Shown one piece after another: positions 24,910 through 38,385 of a DNA stretch of 64,000 nucleotides. The translations under genes were made by a program, and so were the position numbers. The stretch spans positions 20,329,001-20,393,000 of the forward strand of contig NC_092569.1 in assembly GCF_037975245.1 (NCBI RefSeq). Direction: 5' to 3'. Below the pieces are notes generated by a model that saw only the letters and a list, made by a program, of their open reading frames with translations, did no database searches and was not told the origin of the DNA. The first letter of the stretch is position 1; the number at the start of each line of letters is the position of its first letter. Origin of the DNA: Apostichopus japonicus. Lineage: Eukaryota > Echinodermata > Holothuroidea > Aspidochirotida > Stichopodidae.

Positions 24910-25325
24910 TGACCGTAACGATGGTGTTGGCGATGACAATGATAATGAGAATGAAACCATGGTAAGGAAGTGATGATCTGGATGTTAAGATGAGGCCGAT
25001 GAATAAAATAATGATAGACCAGTGAGGAAGCTTAAAACAACGAAGACGACTTCGCAGATAACGATGGTGAGGATAGGGATGACGAGGATGAAGATGATGT
25101 TACAAAGATGGGGAACGCGTCAAAGAGGAGGACGGCGAAATTGATGACAGTGGTACGATGAATATGAAGATAAGAATAAATATTGTTACAAGGATGAGGA
25201 TAAGATGAGTATGATAACGGTATATATGATGACGTTGATGACGATGAGGAAATCGAAAACGATGAAGTGGGTGACGACGTAGGTGCAGATGATAATGACG
25301 ATTGCGATGATCATACGATGATGTC
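24910..25325 (+). repeat. GA/GAT-rich cryptically simple region (copy B)
   Basis: Same tract as 4690-5110 with different indels. No consistent reading frame is kept. Confidence 0.7.
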
Positions 25326-25593
25326 GAAAGTACAAACAATCAATGGATTGGTTAAAATGTCACGTTAATAAGGAAAGTGTTATAAATTGATTAATTCTTA
25401 TCATATTGGATTAACATGTGACTTGTTCAGTACAATTTCAGCCAAGAATAGTCAAACAAACCACCATTGCCTGAAAACTGCAAATCTCTTGTTTCCATGC
25501 CAATATGTTATTTACTTTTTATTTAAAATGACGTGTCATTAGTTACGAAGAGCCAAATGACAAAATAGACATTAATATCAGCTGAGCGATCTA

Positions 25594-25608
25594 ATTGGCT
25601 GTTTAAAA
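25594..25608 (+). promoter_or_regulatory. Candidate core promoter of gene B
   Basis: ATTGG at 25594-25598 followed by TTTAAAA at 25602-25608, in the same position as in gene A, about 135 bp before the ATG. Motif inference only. Confidence 0.3.
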
Positions 25609-25739
25609 GCCGTACACGACCGTAATTATACCATCATGCCACTTCATATTGTTAACATCCTTTAAGTACGTCGCAGTTCTTGATCTGGAGTTTGAAGTTT
25701 CATATCATTTTACCGAGGTTTGAATCAGGAAACAGAAAC

Positions 25740-25794
25740 ATGAAGTCCACCGTTATTTTGCTTTTGACCGTAGCTTATGTAGCCCTGATCAGAG
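25740..25794 (+). CDS. Gene B exon 1, signal peptide
   Basis: Encodes the same 18 residues as gene A ([18 protein letters not shown]); one silent base differs. Donor GTAAGC. Confidence 0.9.
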
Positions 25795-25970
25795 GTAAGC
25801 CTATTTTGGTTTCTCCTTAATGTTACTTAATGTCCATTCATCTGTAAAGCAGTGTAATGTGAAATATATTGGCTAGTTCACTTCTTCGTTTAATGTTTAT
25901 ATTGTAATAAAAATCCTCCCATTGAATTTTTTTTTATATATATGCCTTTTAATACTACCTTGTATTATCC

Positions 25971-26061
<91 letters not shown>

Positions 26062-29000
26062 CATTGATACCTACCTTAGTTGACATAAGAAATGAAGCTC
26101 GAGTTTTATGAAGTTCATAGATTTTATTTTTATGGCATTGCATTTCGAACAGTACCAATAAATCTACTCAAAGGATTGATGGCTAAGAAAACGTATAATA
26201 TCCCATATACGTTTTACTACAAACTTCACACAAAATTGTGTCTTTGTTAGATCGACTTATATATTGAGTATATTGTAAAGTTGTCTAATTCTGAGCCAGG
26301 GCAAGCCATATTTACAAATGACTGAATAGCCACTCGGTCTTAATTAGAAATCTGTACGGTTACAATTATTATAGTAATCAAATGTATATAGTTTTATTCC
26401 GTTTGATACAGAATCTCACGAACCTTTAGGTACAGAAGCCCTTAATTTCGAAATCTAAGCTACCTTTTAGACACATGATTTTATCATATGTTGACGCCTT
26501 TTATGGTACATGGACTAACTTTATATTATAGTTATGAGTATTTTATAGTAACCTTTTATTAGTTCAGAGTAGTTTTTAATTCATTTAATACGTGTTTGAT
26601 ACCTAAATAGCAAAACTATCAATGTTATGGATTGAATATCATTTCAAAAGATTACTATGGAATTTTCCAATTGGCATGTTACACTGATAGAGAGGTAATT
26701 CTATGCGACGAAGCCTTGGTGATCAATTGTTTTTTTCAAATCATTTAACTATTTGCTCGTTAAACTGAATCATTTGGTAGCAAGTTTAGTTCTTCTGATC
26801 AATGAAAGTCTCATTTTAAGTGATTTTTTTAGCTTAAAATTGATCAATGAAAAGTGAGAAAAACAACTGCAGTATGGGTTGACTGTGTTTGTCTCAAAGC
26901 ACTGGTTTAATGTTCTGTTTTGTAATCAAAGTTTATTTTGCACAAATTTAAATATATTCCGATGGCAGAGGTTGATTTGTCAATAAACGTACAGGAAATT
27001 TCCTGCATATTTAGATCAAAATCACATCCTTACAGTATTTTTTATGACGAAGAAAGGATTACATTTTCAAATTTGATTGTATTTTGTGAATGTATCTAGC
27101 GAAAGATGAGTGAATGGTGTCGTCACATCAACTCAACTGGAAATTTCTTTATTTTCGTTGTAAAGCTGAACTTACTTATTTCGCAGAGGCCAAACATATT
27201 TCTACAAAAATAAAGTTGTTTTTTTCTTTAGCGTAAAATGAGCCGATAAAAAGTACAAAAGAAAAACAAGCTTTATGGGTTGACTGTGTATGTCTCATAG
27301 CACTGGCTTGATGTTATATGTTGTAGTCATTTTTTTTTGTATATATATAATTATATTCCGATGACAGAGGTTGATATGTCAATAATCGTACATGGAGTTT
27401 TCTGCATATTTAGATCTAAATCACATCGTTAAAGCATATTCTATGGCGAAGAAAGGAACATTTTCAAATTTGATTGTATTTTGTTAATGTATCTAGCACA
27501 TGATGCGTGAATGGTGTCGTCACAGTTAACTATGCTGCAAATATGAAAATAAAATGATTGTTTTTACAGTCATTCTAGATTAACACAAGTAGCAAAGCTT
27601 CATCGACCGACGAGGTAGCGAAAATTGACATTCAAGTGCAAATCCATAATTATATATTTAAAAAGTGAATATTTCGAAAATAAAAAATCGATATACATTC
27701 AATAACATTGGTATTGTACTGTATTGTAACTCCATGAATGATCGATACTGAAATCGAGGTAAAGAAATATTTTTTAAGTACTCTTTCAAATTGCTTTTAT
27801 CCACATTGAACAGCTCGTGACTCTGACGTTCGTGGACACTTTAAATGCACAAACAAAGTCGCAGAGAAGGAAGACATGCAGGTACATACTACAAATGAAG
27901 GTAAGATGGACGGTGTGAACCTTTCTTCTAGTTTACGGACAATTTCATTGTAGAAACCGTTTCATCAAATTATACAAAATATTTCAGGCTTGATAATATA
28001 GAAAAAATAATTTTAATATGTTACATTAAAAGCACACGCGTCAGTTAGAATTGTTTTACTTGTACTTAAACCATCAATGAATCATTAAAAAGAACATGCC
28101 TAATGGACTAAAATGACCTTGTTTTCCCCTTTTCTTCACTAGGCAACCATCTCTTAACAAATTAAAAGGCCATTAAAATATCATTTTACACCAAAAATGC
28201 GATATCTACCTAATGAGTGGAATGAATGTTATACGCCACTTACCTTGGCATACTAGTAAAAAATTTACAAACACCTTACTAAAGCAGAATATCTCCAAAA
28301 GGAACGATAATTTTTGCCAGCTGTCTTATCGTACAGACAAGCATTTCTGTCGTCTAAGACAGAAACGACCATTAGACTTACATCTTAATTAATACCATTG
28401 GCGACTCAGCATCTATATCTCAATTTGTAGGCCAGCTATCAATTTCCGTCATTTTTGTTTTGAAATTTACTATCGACGACAGAACAAATATGTTATGTGT
28501 TCTCAGTATATGAACATGTATCCCAACAAAGCACCCAAGTATATATAAGCAGTTTTTATTGTAACATCAGATTATTCAGCGTGGATTAGTTTCTGATTTT
28601 AAACGTCACCATGCTTGATTCAATCAAGAACCCTCTCACTCACAAAAAAAAAAATATCTTACCACCCCACCCCCACCAACACCCCCACCCCCACCACCTC
28701 CTCCGATTCGCCTAATTGGGAAAATTTCTAGAAAATCAGACATTAAGTAAACTATAGAAGCATTTGGAAATTATTCATAATTCTGTTTCACTCCTTTCTC
28801 CCTTGATATTAAACGTATTCTAGTTACAAGTGCACTTGGTTCAGATAATGAGGTTACCTTGCCGTTGACACCACGCCATACACCACGCATAGAATATTTA
28901 ATCAATTCATTGGAGAGTCGTATATAAACTGCTCTGGTCCGTTGAGATGAACATTGCCCCAAATACCTTACATTTGAATCCTTTCTTGGCATTGTAGAAC

Positions 29001-32000
29001 ACTTCTTACTTTTGTTTTGTTTTGCCTGTAATACTTTCATTGTGAAACTTAGTCATCATGTTTAACACGGGCCGAGAATATTTTTCCCAAACAGGTTTGC
29101 AATTGTGTGTAAATATAGTCGCTCATGATTGGTCGGAAAAGTTACGTCATAACAATGAAATCTTCACTTCTAGGTTATCAAAATGTCTGCATCCATTCGT
29201 TGCAACGAAGATATACCCGTTCAAAATTACCCGCAGCTTTTCGTAAATATATGTAGATGTGTTTTAAATTGGTTTAGACATATTGAGCCCACTAGTATTT
29301 TATGATCTACTTTGATCGAAGATTTCTGTGAAGGCATTAATCGATAACATCGCACAGTGAAAGTTTCGTACAGGGGTACATAACACATGCGCTGTAGGCC
29401 TATATGTATTAAAACTATGTATAGTAAAGGCTTCACAATTGACGCACCCCGTAATTGACGCACCTTCAATTATTACTAGCAACGATACAGCAGGCCACTT
29501 AAACTTTTTGCAGTCAAGCAGAGTTACATATTTCACGAGTTTGAATTCATTTCAGCTATTTAATGACCAAACTGTGGTACTTTATAAGCTTTTAACACCC
29601 TTCCCCTAGTTTTGCACGTATTTTGGGCATTTGGAAATCTCACACCCTAAAAATAACCAAACGACCTCGTGGCTCTAAATCGGGATTAAAGCACAAAAGA
29701 CATACCCCGTCTTTGAGTACTGCACCAAACTAGCCTATTCAAAGCATTCTCAGTGAACTTCGACCTGTGAATCAATCGTCACGCACCGTCCGGCCTCGAG
29801 TGTTGACTCTTGTTGACTGCATTAAACCGATTGAAACTGTCATTGGGTATCACCCTCTTTGTTCGGATGTTAATTTGAATAAAAATCAGCTGAGCGTCAT
29901 TCGTCAAATCCCACGTGAGGATGCTTTTGTGACCAAGTTAAAACTTCAATGTTCTCTGTGGAACGCGAGATCGATCCGAGAGAAAACCGGGGCCTTGATA
30001 GGCTCAATTTTAGAAAATGGAACGGATATTTTTCTGCTCACTGAAACATGGCTCAAAAACCAAAACGATCCGACGCTTGGAGACCTCCGCTTGAGTTTGT
30101 CTGGTTACGACGTTACCCACTTCCCGAGAGCTCAACGGAGAGGAGGCGGTGTCGCCTTTATTACACGTAAAAATCTAACATTGAAACGGCATCCTTCGAC
30201 AAAGTTCAAGTCGTTCGAACACGGCATTGTTGACATTCGCACCTCTTCTGAGCTCCTACGTACTGTGTTAGTGTACCGGCCGCCACCTTCAGTCAGTAAT
30301 AAATCCTCGTCGATATCGCATTTTCTCCCGGACTTCTCTACATTAATGGAGAATATTCTCGACAGTCCTGGTTACCTTCTGATTACTGGTGATTTTAACT
30401 TTCACTGTGATGACCCAAACGACACAGACCATCGGAAATTCGCTGATTTACTGTCACGATTGTGCTTACGCCAATTGGTCTCTGGAGCCACGCACAAAAG
30501 CGGTCATACATTAGACCTGATCATCACGCGCGAGTCGGATACCATCGTGTCTAATTGGATTGTGGGACCTAGGATGATGTATGACCACCACTGCATTCAC
30601 TTCGGCCTAAACGTTCGCCGTCCGCGTGGATATTGAACGCCGCCATCTCTCGGGAATTGACACTGAAGTTCTGGCGAAGAAACTGGAGGAAGCTTACACT
30701 ACAGTTAGCGTATCGACGAATGTGTCAATTTAGGGGTATGAAAGAACTTGACACGGCAAACATTTTGTGATCAAATTCTGCTCAATTGTATAGTGCATAA
30801 GCACAGAATCTTAAATATTTTGAGATCATAACATTTCTGAGGAACTACTCATATGAAAAACACATACAGTTGAGTGATTTGGATTTTTCCTTGATAGTCA
30901 TCGTTGAACTTAAGTGCGTCAATTATGAGCCCACCATGCTACACAGTGCAGTGACGGAAATATATCATACTGTATGCTATACTGTTTTGCGTATATTCAT
31001 TCAAGACTACTCGCGTCGTGAAGATGATTTTGGTGTAGGCCTACCCATTCCACGAAACGAATTCTGTTTCAATAGAACGGCTGACGAATCTTGGATGACG
31101 TAAACACGAACCCGATAGAATGTAGCGTATGTATCATAAGTAAGGTCAACATGTTGTCCAACCATTAAAAGTAAAGTTAGGGCGTTTGCAGGGAAACCGC
31201 GTAACAAGACTTCATTAAGTGTCAGTGTGTAACTCAGTGAATGCCTTCGAACTTCCAAGCGATGGTCATTATTGATGCTGACGTCACGAGCAATTGATTG
31301 GCTGAAAATTCCGTGATTGCAAACCTGTTTGGGAAAAAAAAATCGCACACGGGCCTAGGCTGGATGTAACAATGTTGTAGGAATATAGCCATATACCTAG
31401 GCTATCATGTGATTTTACAATATAATTAAGGACTTCAAGCGATATTACCCTCACCCTATAATATGTTTGGTGAAGACAGTGGATCAAAGAAGATCAAACA
31501 ACGAGTATTTTGAATACTAATTCCGTTTCACTCCTTTCTTACATGTACTTACACATATTAGTTCCCAGTGGACCTAACACCACGCCATACGCTACGACAA
31601 AAGAGGAACAGGACATATCTACTACCAAGGATGGTAGGCTTGTTTGTTAATTTTGTTTAGAAATATTTAATTTATTCCCCACCTCCCCCAGTAAAAAAAA
31701 AAAAAAAAAATGTGCAATTTTCTGTTAGTTAATGTACCTAAAGGAGAAGTAAGCCTAAAGACCATTGATTACATTATACACTTACTTTCATGGTTATCAT
31801 AGGATAAAGATGCCCCCACCCCCCTTACCCATATTAATAATAATTTCAATCTGTTTAGAAAATATCCGTGTGTTTAATATTGCGAGATCTGTACACTGTT
31901 TGGCACTTAAGGCAAGAGCACCCGACCATAGAACATTTTTGGTGAAGACAGCAGATCAAATAGAGAACGTTTGGAATGCTAATTCTGTTTCATTCATTGC

Positions 32001-35000
32001 TACCATGACATTACTCACATTCTAGTTACCAGTGAACCTGGTTCAAGTAATGAGGGTACCTCGCTTCCGGTTGACGCCACATCATACACCACGATCCGTA
32101 CAAACTGCCTTACGAGTAATGGCAGTGTTATTCAGGTAAGAATTAGTAATAGCTATGTTTCGATAATGTTTCGATGTAGTTCAAATTTTTAAATGTTAAT
32201 AGCTTTGCTATTCTTTACTTTCATTAGCCAAGTTTAATTTAAGAATTATTAGAATGCAACTTATTGAAAGTTTCAGTCCACTGTTGCGTTTTACATGTGA
32301 GTAATACAAATTCGAAAAATGGATAAAGAAATGATGGGAGCCAGATGGAAACATTAAATATTTGTTCATTAACCTTTATTTTCAAGTTATATAATAACCT
32401 AATCGATAAGCCTGATTGTACAGTTGTTGACAATATACGGCAGATTTTGGTTTCAAGTTGTTTGTAGAATTGACGTGACATATTTTTTTGTTAACAACGG
32501 AAATATCATTATATCTGCTTAGAAAAATGTACCGTTGCACTCGTTGTTCTTGGTAAAGAAGACACAGAAAACACGTACAACAAAGACAAAGGTTTTATCA
32601 ACTGTACCATGAAACAAATATCAGTGAAGTGATTTGCGAGCTAATTTGGACCGTTATGTGTCTACCCAGATACAGTAAAGTAAAACTGCATCTTGACTTA
32701 GCGATTAGTGTGAAGTTAGTCTTTTTCTGAACAAGCTATATCATCTTCACGCAACCGCTCAATTTAGTCAAGTTGATTTCACGCTGTTAGAACCATTTGA
32801 ATTTATAATAAGTTTTTGTGCATTTGGAATACAGACAATTGTATCCTACATAATTTAATCTAAGATGATATTTTAAACCTAACTTGGAATCTTTAAAGAG
32901 GTTTAACAAGATTGCACAATTTCTTGTACGAGTTTGGTAGAATAAAATAAAATTAAATCAATAAAGTAGCTATAATTATTAGTATTCTTTCTCTTAACTT
33001 TTTGGAGTGTTGATTTTGGTTATGCCATATTATGATAATTACAATGCAAAATAAAGCTTGAGGGTGGAATTCTGTTCTCTTCTTGCAAATAAAATATTAT
33101 TTAAGTACAAGTTTATTTGAATGGTGTGTGTGTCTGTTTGCATTGTTTCGTCTTGTATTTGAAAAAAAAAAGTTTTAATTAACCATTTCTCTCTGCTGGT
33201 ACAAGATTGAAGATAGTTTATTGATAGTATATTGCATACAGTGAACCACAGATCCCTAATTATATGTTTTGTCTTTCAAATGTTTATGTCCTATATTTCC
33301 TGTCGGTTTCATTTAAATCACATTTTAACTTTTGAACTCTTATGACTTGATTTCTCTTTTGATTCAGAATGGTTCACTTCTCGTGAATGAAGACTGTACA
33401 AGGATTTCAACCTGTGATAACGGAGTGATGAACTACAATGATCTCTACCAGTGTAGCTCTGATGCGGTTTGTGAAGTCCGTAACGATGTACGCAAATGTT
33501 ACTGCATGAGTGGTTACCATGGTAATGGAGTGAATTGTACAAAACACATGGCCGACTGTAAGTATTGGTACGATGCTGGAAACACTACTAATGGTATTTA
33601 TACCATCAAACCAACTAACTGGAGTGGAGCATCATTTGATGTTTCCTGTAATATGACTGACGGAGGAGGATGGACGGTAAGTCTAGTATGACATCCTATA
33701 GTATAGATGATATATTGTATATGTATAATATGACTGACGGAGGAAGATGGACGGTAAGTCTAGTATGACATCCTTTAGTATATACGATATATAGCATATG
33801 TATTATATGACTGACAGAGGAGGATGGACGGTAAGTCTAGTATGACATCATATAGTATATACGATATATAGTATATGTATAATATGACTGACGGAGGTGG
33901 ATGGACGGTAAGTCTAGTATGACATCATATAGTATATACGATATATAGTATATGTATAATATGACTGACGGAGGTGGATGGACGGTAAGTCTAGTATGAC
34001 ATCCTATAGTATAGACGATGTATTGTATGTATAATATGACTGACAGAGGAGTATGGACGGTAAGTCTACTTTGACATCCTATAGTATAGACGATATATTG
34101 TATATGTATGGTATGACTGACGGAGGAGGATGAACGGTAAGTCTAGTATGACATCCTATAGTATATACGATATATAGTATATGTATAATATGACTGACGG
34201 GGAGGATGGACGGTAAGTCTATAGTATGACATCCTATACTATAGACGATATATTGTTTATGTATAATATGGCGGACGGAGGAGGATGGACGGTAAGTCTA
34301 TAGTATGACATCTTATTGTATAGACGATATATTGTATATGTATAATATGACTGACGGAGGAGTATGGACGGTAAGTCTAGTATGACATCATGTAGTATAT
34401 ACGATATATTGTATATATTTAATATGACTGACGGAGGAGGATGGGCGGTACGTCCAGTATGACATCCTATATTATAGACGATACATTGTATAATATGACT
34501 GACGGAGCAGGATGGACGGTAAATCTATTATAACTGCCTTTAGTATAGACGGTATATTTGATTTTCACTAGAGAGGGGAGGTGTGACACTAAACCCAAAC
34601 AGCAACCCTATTCCACTCAAACAAACCCCACCCCAACACAACCGCACCCAGACACCACCACAACCCCGTATATGCTCACCGTCTACAGTTTTACAGTGTA
34701 AAACTGTTCCTCTTTGCGTTATGATTTTCTACATTACTCATTGAGGTTGTAAAAAGGCATAATCATTTTCTTTTTTCATTTTAATTCATTGCATAATTTA
34801 CACTTACACTTTCCTTTACATCCTTTGACCACATAACCTGTGCAGTGGCGGAGCGTCCAAACAGTCAGCTGGAGCGGATGCCCCCCCCCCCCCCCCCCTG
34901 ACGGACTCAAATGGACTGCGGGCGACCTTTTCAGCTCTTAACCACTTTTTACTTATTCACGATTATTGACTTTTTTATTGCGCTCTCATCTATAAATATT

Positions 35001-38000
35001 GACATTTGTCACATTTTGTTGGTCTAATTTGGAGATGACACCTATTTAATTCTTCGTTTATCTGCAAATTAGCCAGGCCCGAAAAGGGTCATTTCCTGCG
35101 ATCTAGGGATTGTCTTTACTTAAAACAAATGTGTACGCTACGCGCCAATCTGTGGTGGCGCTCCGCTTAGATAGGGTTGAAAGCGCCCCTTCAGACCATT
35201 CTCGCCCCCCCCCCCTGACCAATACCCCTAGCTCCGCCACTGAACCTGTGGCGTTTTACGTTGATGAGTAATGCACTATAAGCGATCAGAATATGATATC
35301 CTATTTACACATGTGTAAGGTTGTGGGCATTTTTGACCTTATTACGTCATAGCTCACGTAGGAACCACATTTATTTTGTCATTTTAACATATACAACAAT
35401 GGGCCATATGCAGTTTTCACCTCTTGGAGTTTCACCTCTGACCTTGTGCGCTAAGATGAACGTCTTTTCTTTTCCGGATTGAGAATGGGGGAGAAGTTGC
35501 TGACATCTTTAATTTAGACAACCACATGCATGTAATTTAGTTGCTCGCTTCAATATTTGAGAATAAATAACTTTTCTTTTAAAAGAAACTGGTTTTACAG
35601 TTTCAGTATTATATTTCTCTCCCCCCATCAATCAGGTATTCCAACGTCGCGTTAATGGTTCTGTTGATTTCAATCGGACCTGGATCAGCTACAAAGGAGG
35701 CTTTGGTGATGTCAGTCATGAGTTTTGGTTGGGTAACGAAAAACTGTATCACCTCACCAACCAAGGCAATTATCAACTCCGGGTTGACTTTGTGAACAGA
35801 AGTGGTAATCCATTCTATGCTAAATTTGACCGGTTCCGTATCAACAATGAAAGTGACAACTATCGACTGTCTAGAATTGGAAAATACAGCGGAAATGCAG
35901 GTTTGTGAACAGTTAGGCTATTGTGTGATTAGATAATCAATGCTCAAACGTCGTAAAACAAATATACTCATGTCGGCCATGTTAATGATGCATTCGTGGT
36001 GATAATCAAAGAGTAATATATATTAGTATAACCGTATATATTCTATAGCGTCGGTGAGGTAACACCGATCGGTAGAGGGCACATACGGTATTTACAGGCT
36101 GGGATAATGATTTATTGATTTATAAAGATAGTCTATGGAGCCTAGCAAAAATAAGTGACTGCGATATAATCGATTAAGCAAATTCAAGTTGATTTTCCCA
36201 TGATTTATTTCTCTCCTTCTTCTCTGAAATTAATACGATGTAATCAGAATTTAAATCCAATCAGTTAAAGTAAAGTTGTCGTTGCCTTTATTAAAATATC
36301 AATGTGAAACCCTTCTGATTAGAATGATAATGTCGGGGCAATGGCAACAAGCCCGCCCTAGAAACTCAAGGGGGACTAACATGATGATACGATGTATTCA
36401 AACCTGTGATTGGTGGACAAAAGAACACCTCTAAAATAATAAGTATTAATTAGCACATCGCTCAAGCGAGCTATTCCTAAGTAAAGCCAAACAATCGATC
36501 AAAAAAAATCGATAAAAAAATAAATAATGTAAAAGATATTATTTTCTTAACTTGTTCGAAATATTCGGGCGTGAACAAGTTAGTGAGCACGTTCCAGTGA
36601 TAAATGTAATGGGGCTTAAAGGAGCTTACATGGTACATTAAATATATTACAGACTGCAATACATACTGACACTATCCCTGATAATTTTCACGATACATTC
36701 GCTACAGTAGTTTTGTTACCAATATGATTTTGTGGAAATATCCGTTTGAACTTACTTATGTATGTTTCTACAGACCATACACAGATATACGCTAATGCTG
36801 AAGGGACAATAAGTCAACAATGTTACAATATCCGTTGAAGCAGGATACGTCTTAATATAAAATCACTCTCGTAGGACGAATCCAGATCAATTTAGAGTTT
36901 TATACTAAGCCTATGATAGCAATTAAATCTACCGCCACATCTTTACAGTCCACGGAAGCTTTGAAGGCGCTCCCAATCTTATGTTAATATTAAGAAGAAG
37001 AAAAGAGGAAACCATATGTTTCGGTTGACGTACGTGACACGTTAAGATCGTAGGATAATATAGACAGATGGAGAAGTATATTCATTATAATATAAATAAT
37101 AATTTGTGAATAGAATCTTTCAATATACTGGTAATATTTGTATGTCGAACATGTTTGGACTAAGTCTGGCAATTTATTTCTGTATACGTAAGCTGCAAGT
37201 TGTCATACCATGGTAATACACGTTATAATAATAATAATTAAATATTTCACACAAGTTTTATCAAAGATAGTGATTTGTTTACATTGATTTCGCTTACGTA
37301 AATTATGAGTAACTCCTTACCCGTATAAAGTTTGCATTTTATTATCACTTTTATGTTTATAATTTTATTTTGTTTTTTTGTTTTAATTGATGGCATTAAA
37401 TAAAAATAATCTTTCCGTATTTTAGACAGTAATCTTAAAAAGTATACAGACCAAGCGTTTAGCAGTTTGTCGGCATATTAAAAATTAAAACAATGTTAAA
37501 TAACAATGTCTTTTGGACCATATTCAAGTTTACTGTTAGTAACTCAAATGCAGGTTTAGCGGGAAGAAATTCAATTTTGGAGTGGGAAGAAGGGGGGGGG
37601 GGTCGGAGTGCAAAACCTTCCAGGGACAGAGAGGCATGTGACATTGGGAAAATCACGTCCGTGAGAAAGAACCTATGTCAATTTTAGTTTTTGTTTTTCA
37701 ACGGCACATTATTTGTCATTAAAATTGTAATTAAGTTGTCAAAATTGAGTATTTTCACAAACATTGGAGGGGTGAGAGATTCATCCCCAGCCGTGCGCCC
37801 GGAACCTCTTCCCTGTAATTTTGTTTTATCTTTGATCTTCACACATTATAATATGATAATAGAGATTGGATAGTTGATAATTCGATAAATCGTGATGTTT
37901 TGAGATAATTTCCCAACTATGATGCATACTACTTTATCACGACATTGATTTTTTGTTTTACTTTCAACTCAATATACATTACTATAATTAAATGCTTACG

Positions 38001-38256
38001 TTTTATTGTTTAATCTTCAGGTGGTTCTGGTGGTTTCGGGAGTCGCTTGAATTATTCCTTCAGTACCTCGGACAAGAACAATGGAGGATGTTCGGATGAC
38101 TACCATTGTGGCTGGTGGTTCCGGGAATGTAGGACACGTTCCCTCAACGGTGACTATCATGCAGCACTGAATGTAAGGTCAGGTGTATCCTGGTATAGAC
38201 AGTCTGATTACTATGATAATATCGAGTATACTGAGATGAAGATAAAGCCTGTCTAG
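25740..38256 (+). CDS. Gene B: secreted EGF / fibrinogen-domain lectin-like protein, 377 aa
   Basis: Seven exons: 25740-25794, 27814-27900, 31562-31633, 32026-32135, 33368-33676, 35636-35900, 38021-38256 (1134 nt), with the same phases as gene A. Domain order and length are identical to A. Notable changes are the canonical VFQRR start of exon 6, Lys in the YTIKP stretch, and Ser in place of Cys340 in the FBG domain (ECRTRSLNG), which leaves the neighbouring extra Cys329 without its likely partner. All frames are intact. Its introns hold the TIR transposon with a nested LINE piece (intron 2) and the hAT-like MITE (intron 5). It is likely to be regulated as gene A, because the upstream 2 kb is nearly the same. 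Confidence 0.9.
25795..27813 (+). other. Gene B intron 1
   Basis: Carries the same tandem 300-bp block as gene A (about 26822-27135 and 27225-27525) and a TA microsatellite at another place. It lacks the 390-bp insertion of gene A. Confidence 0.65.
25971..26058 (+). repeat. TA dinucleotide microsatellite
   Basis: About 44 uninterrupted TA units in intron 1 of gene B. Gene A has no repeat here. Confidence 0.97.
27814..27900 (+). CDS. Gene B exon 2, unique N-terminal segment
   Basis: 87 nt, phase 1-1. Differs from gene A at GHF (for GYF) and HTTNE (for HTANE). Confidence 0.85.
28824..28893 (+). pseudogene. Relic linker exon (copy B)
   Basis: Same decayed linker-exon copy as 8953-9022: CTAG acceptor, exon-4-like start, no donor. 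Confidence 0.6.
29074..31346. mobile_element. Inverted-repeat DNA transposon in gene B intron 2, with nested LINE fragment
   Basis: Same element and same site as 9208-10561, flanked by ACACGGGCC at 29065-29073 and 31347-31355. The left terminal repeat has small changes. It is enlarged by a LINE fragment at 29661-30694 that replaces about 100 bp of the element. Shared position with A means insertion before the A/B duplication or transfer by conversion. Confidence 0.85.
29661..30694 (+). mobile_element. LINE (non-LTR retrotransposon) endonuclease fragment
   Basis: Sequence here has no match in unit A. An open frame at 29767-30636 (289 codons) encodes an apurinic-type endonuclease domain: WNARSI at 65-70, LTETWL at 91-96, GGGVAF at 126-131, GDFNFH at 208-213, HTLDLI at 247-252 and DHH at 273-275. 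At about 30625 the reading continues in another frame, so there is a frameshift. No reverse transcriptase follows. It resembles the CR1/L2 group of LINEs; the assignment is from motifs only. Both ends are truncated, and about 100 bp of the host transposon are missing at the site. Confidence 0.88.
31562..31633 (+). CDS. Gene B exon 3, short Ser/Thr linker
   Basis: 72 nt, phase 1-1. One change from gene A (QDIST for QDVST). Confidence 0.85.
32026..32135 (+). CDS. Gene B exon 4, linker to EGF
   Basis: Protein the same as gene A exon 4, from [13 protein letters not shown] to NGSVIQ. Phase 1 in, 0 out. Confidence 0.88.
32136..33367 (+). other. Gene B intron 4
   Basis: Counterpart of 11356-12585. 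No separate feature is seen. Confidence 0.55.
33368..33676 (+). CDS. Gene B exon 5, EGF-like domain and start of FBG
   Basis: 309 nt. All eight exon-5 Cys before the FBG pair are kept, including the extra one in NEDC. Changes against A: HMADCKYW and YTIKPTNW. Confidence 0.93.
33648..34560 (+). repeat. Minisatellite copying exon-5 end and 5' splice site (copy B, about 12 units)
   Basis: Same 76-bp-class unit as in gene A, about twelve times. Most units keep GGATGGACG|GTAAGT. Variants include GGCGGACGG units and GTACGT or GTAAAT donors. The last unit runs into the same unique intron sequence as in A and C. Confidence 0.92.
34843..35242. mobile_element. hAT-like MITE in gene B intron 5
   Basis: A 400-bp element with perfect 12-bp terminal inverted repeats (CAGTGGCGGAGC ... 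GCTCCGCCACTG) and an 8-bp target duplication AACCTGTG at 34835-34842 and 35243-35250. Unit A has the single, empty AACCTGTG at about 13597. It has no coding capacity and two C-runs near the ends. 8-bp duplications with CAG-type ends are typical of hAT. Confidence 0.92.
35636..35900 (+). CDS. Gene B exon 6, central FBG domain
   Basis: 265 nt. [20 protein letters not shown] start; GNEKLYHL and [10 protein letters not shown] differ from A. Weak donor GTTTGT. Confidence 0.92.
35901..38020 (+). other. Gene B intron 6
   Basis: About 250 bp near the start (35962-36208) are shared with C but not A. A G-run lies at about 37592-37601. No gene is seen. Confidence 0.55.
38021..38256 (+). CDS. Gene B exon 7, C-terminal FBG domain
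   Basis: 236 nt ending [22 protein letters not shown] start. [13 protein letters not shown] lacks the extra Cys that A and C have before LNG. Ends EMKIKPV. Confidence 0.94.
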
Positions 38257-38379
38257 TGCGTTGTAGATGTTTAGAATAATTCTCAGCTTTGAATAATCTA
38301 GAGATAACTTAAACATCATACAAAGAGAATGATGTTAAACTGATCACCATCGGCAGTGAAACAAGTCATTGATGTTGAA

Positions 38380-38385
38380 AATAAA
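38380..38385 (+). other. Polyadenylation signal of gene B (candidate)
   Basis: AATAAA 124 nt after the stop, conserved in position with A and C. Confidence 0.6.

Larger units (their letters stand above)
20694..25593 (+). other. Upstream spacer of gene B
   Basis: Matches 214-5392 of unit A, minus about 280 bp at a junction near 22497. No gene is supported; a 93-codon frame at 20804-21085 is broken in copy C. Confidence 0.6.

Noticed and set aside
30637-30694. Continuation of the LINE endonuclease frame as a gene
   Set aside because: The reading continues only in another frame ([17 protein letters not shown]) and is cut off by the fragment end.
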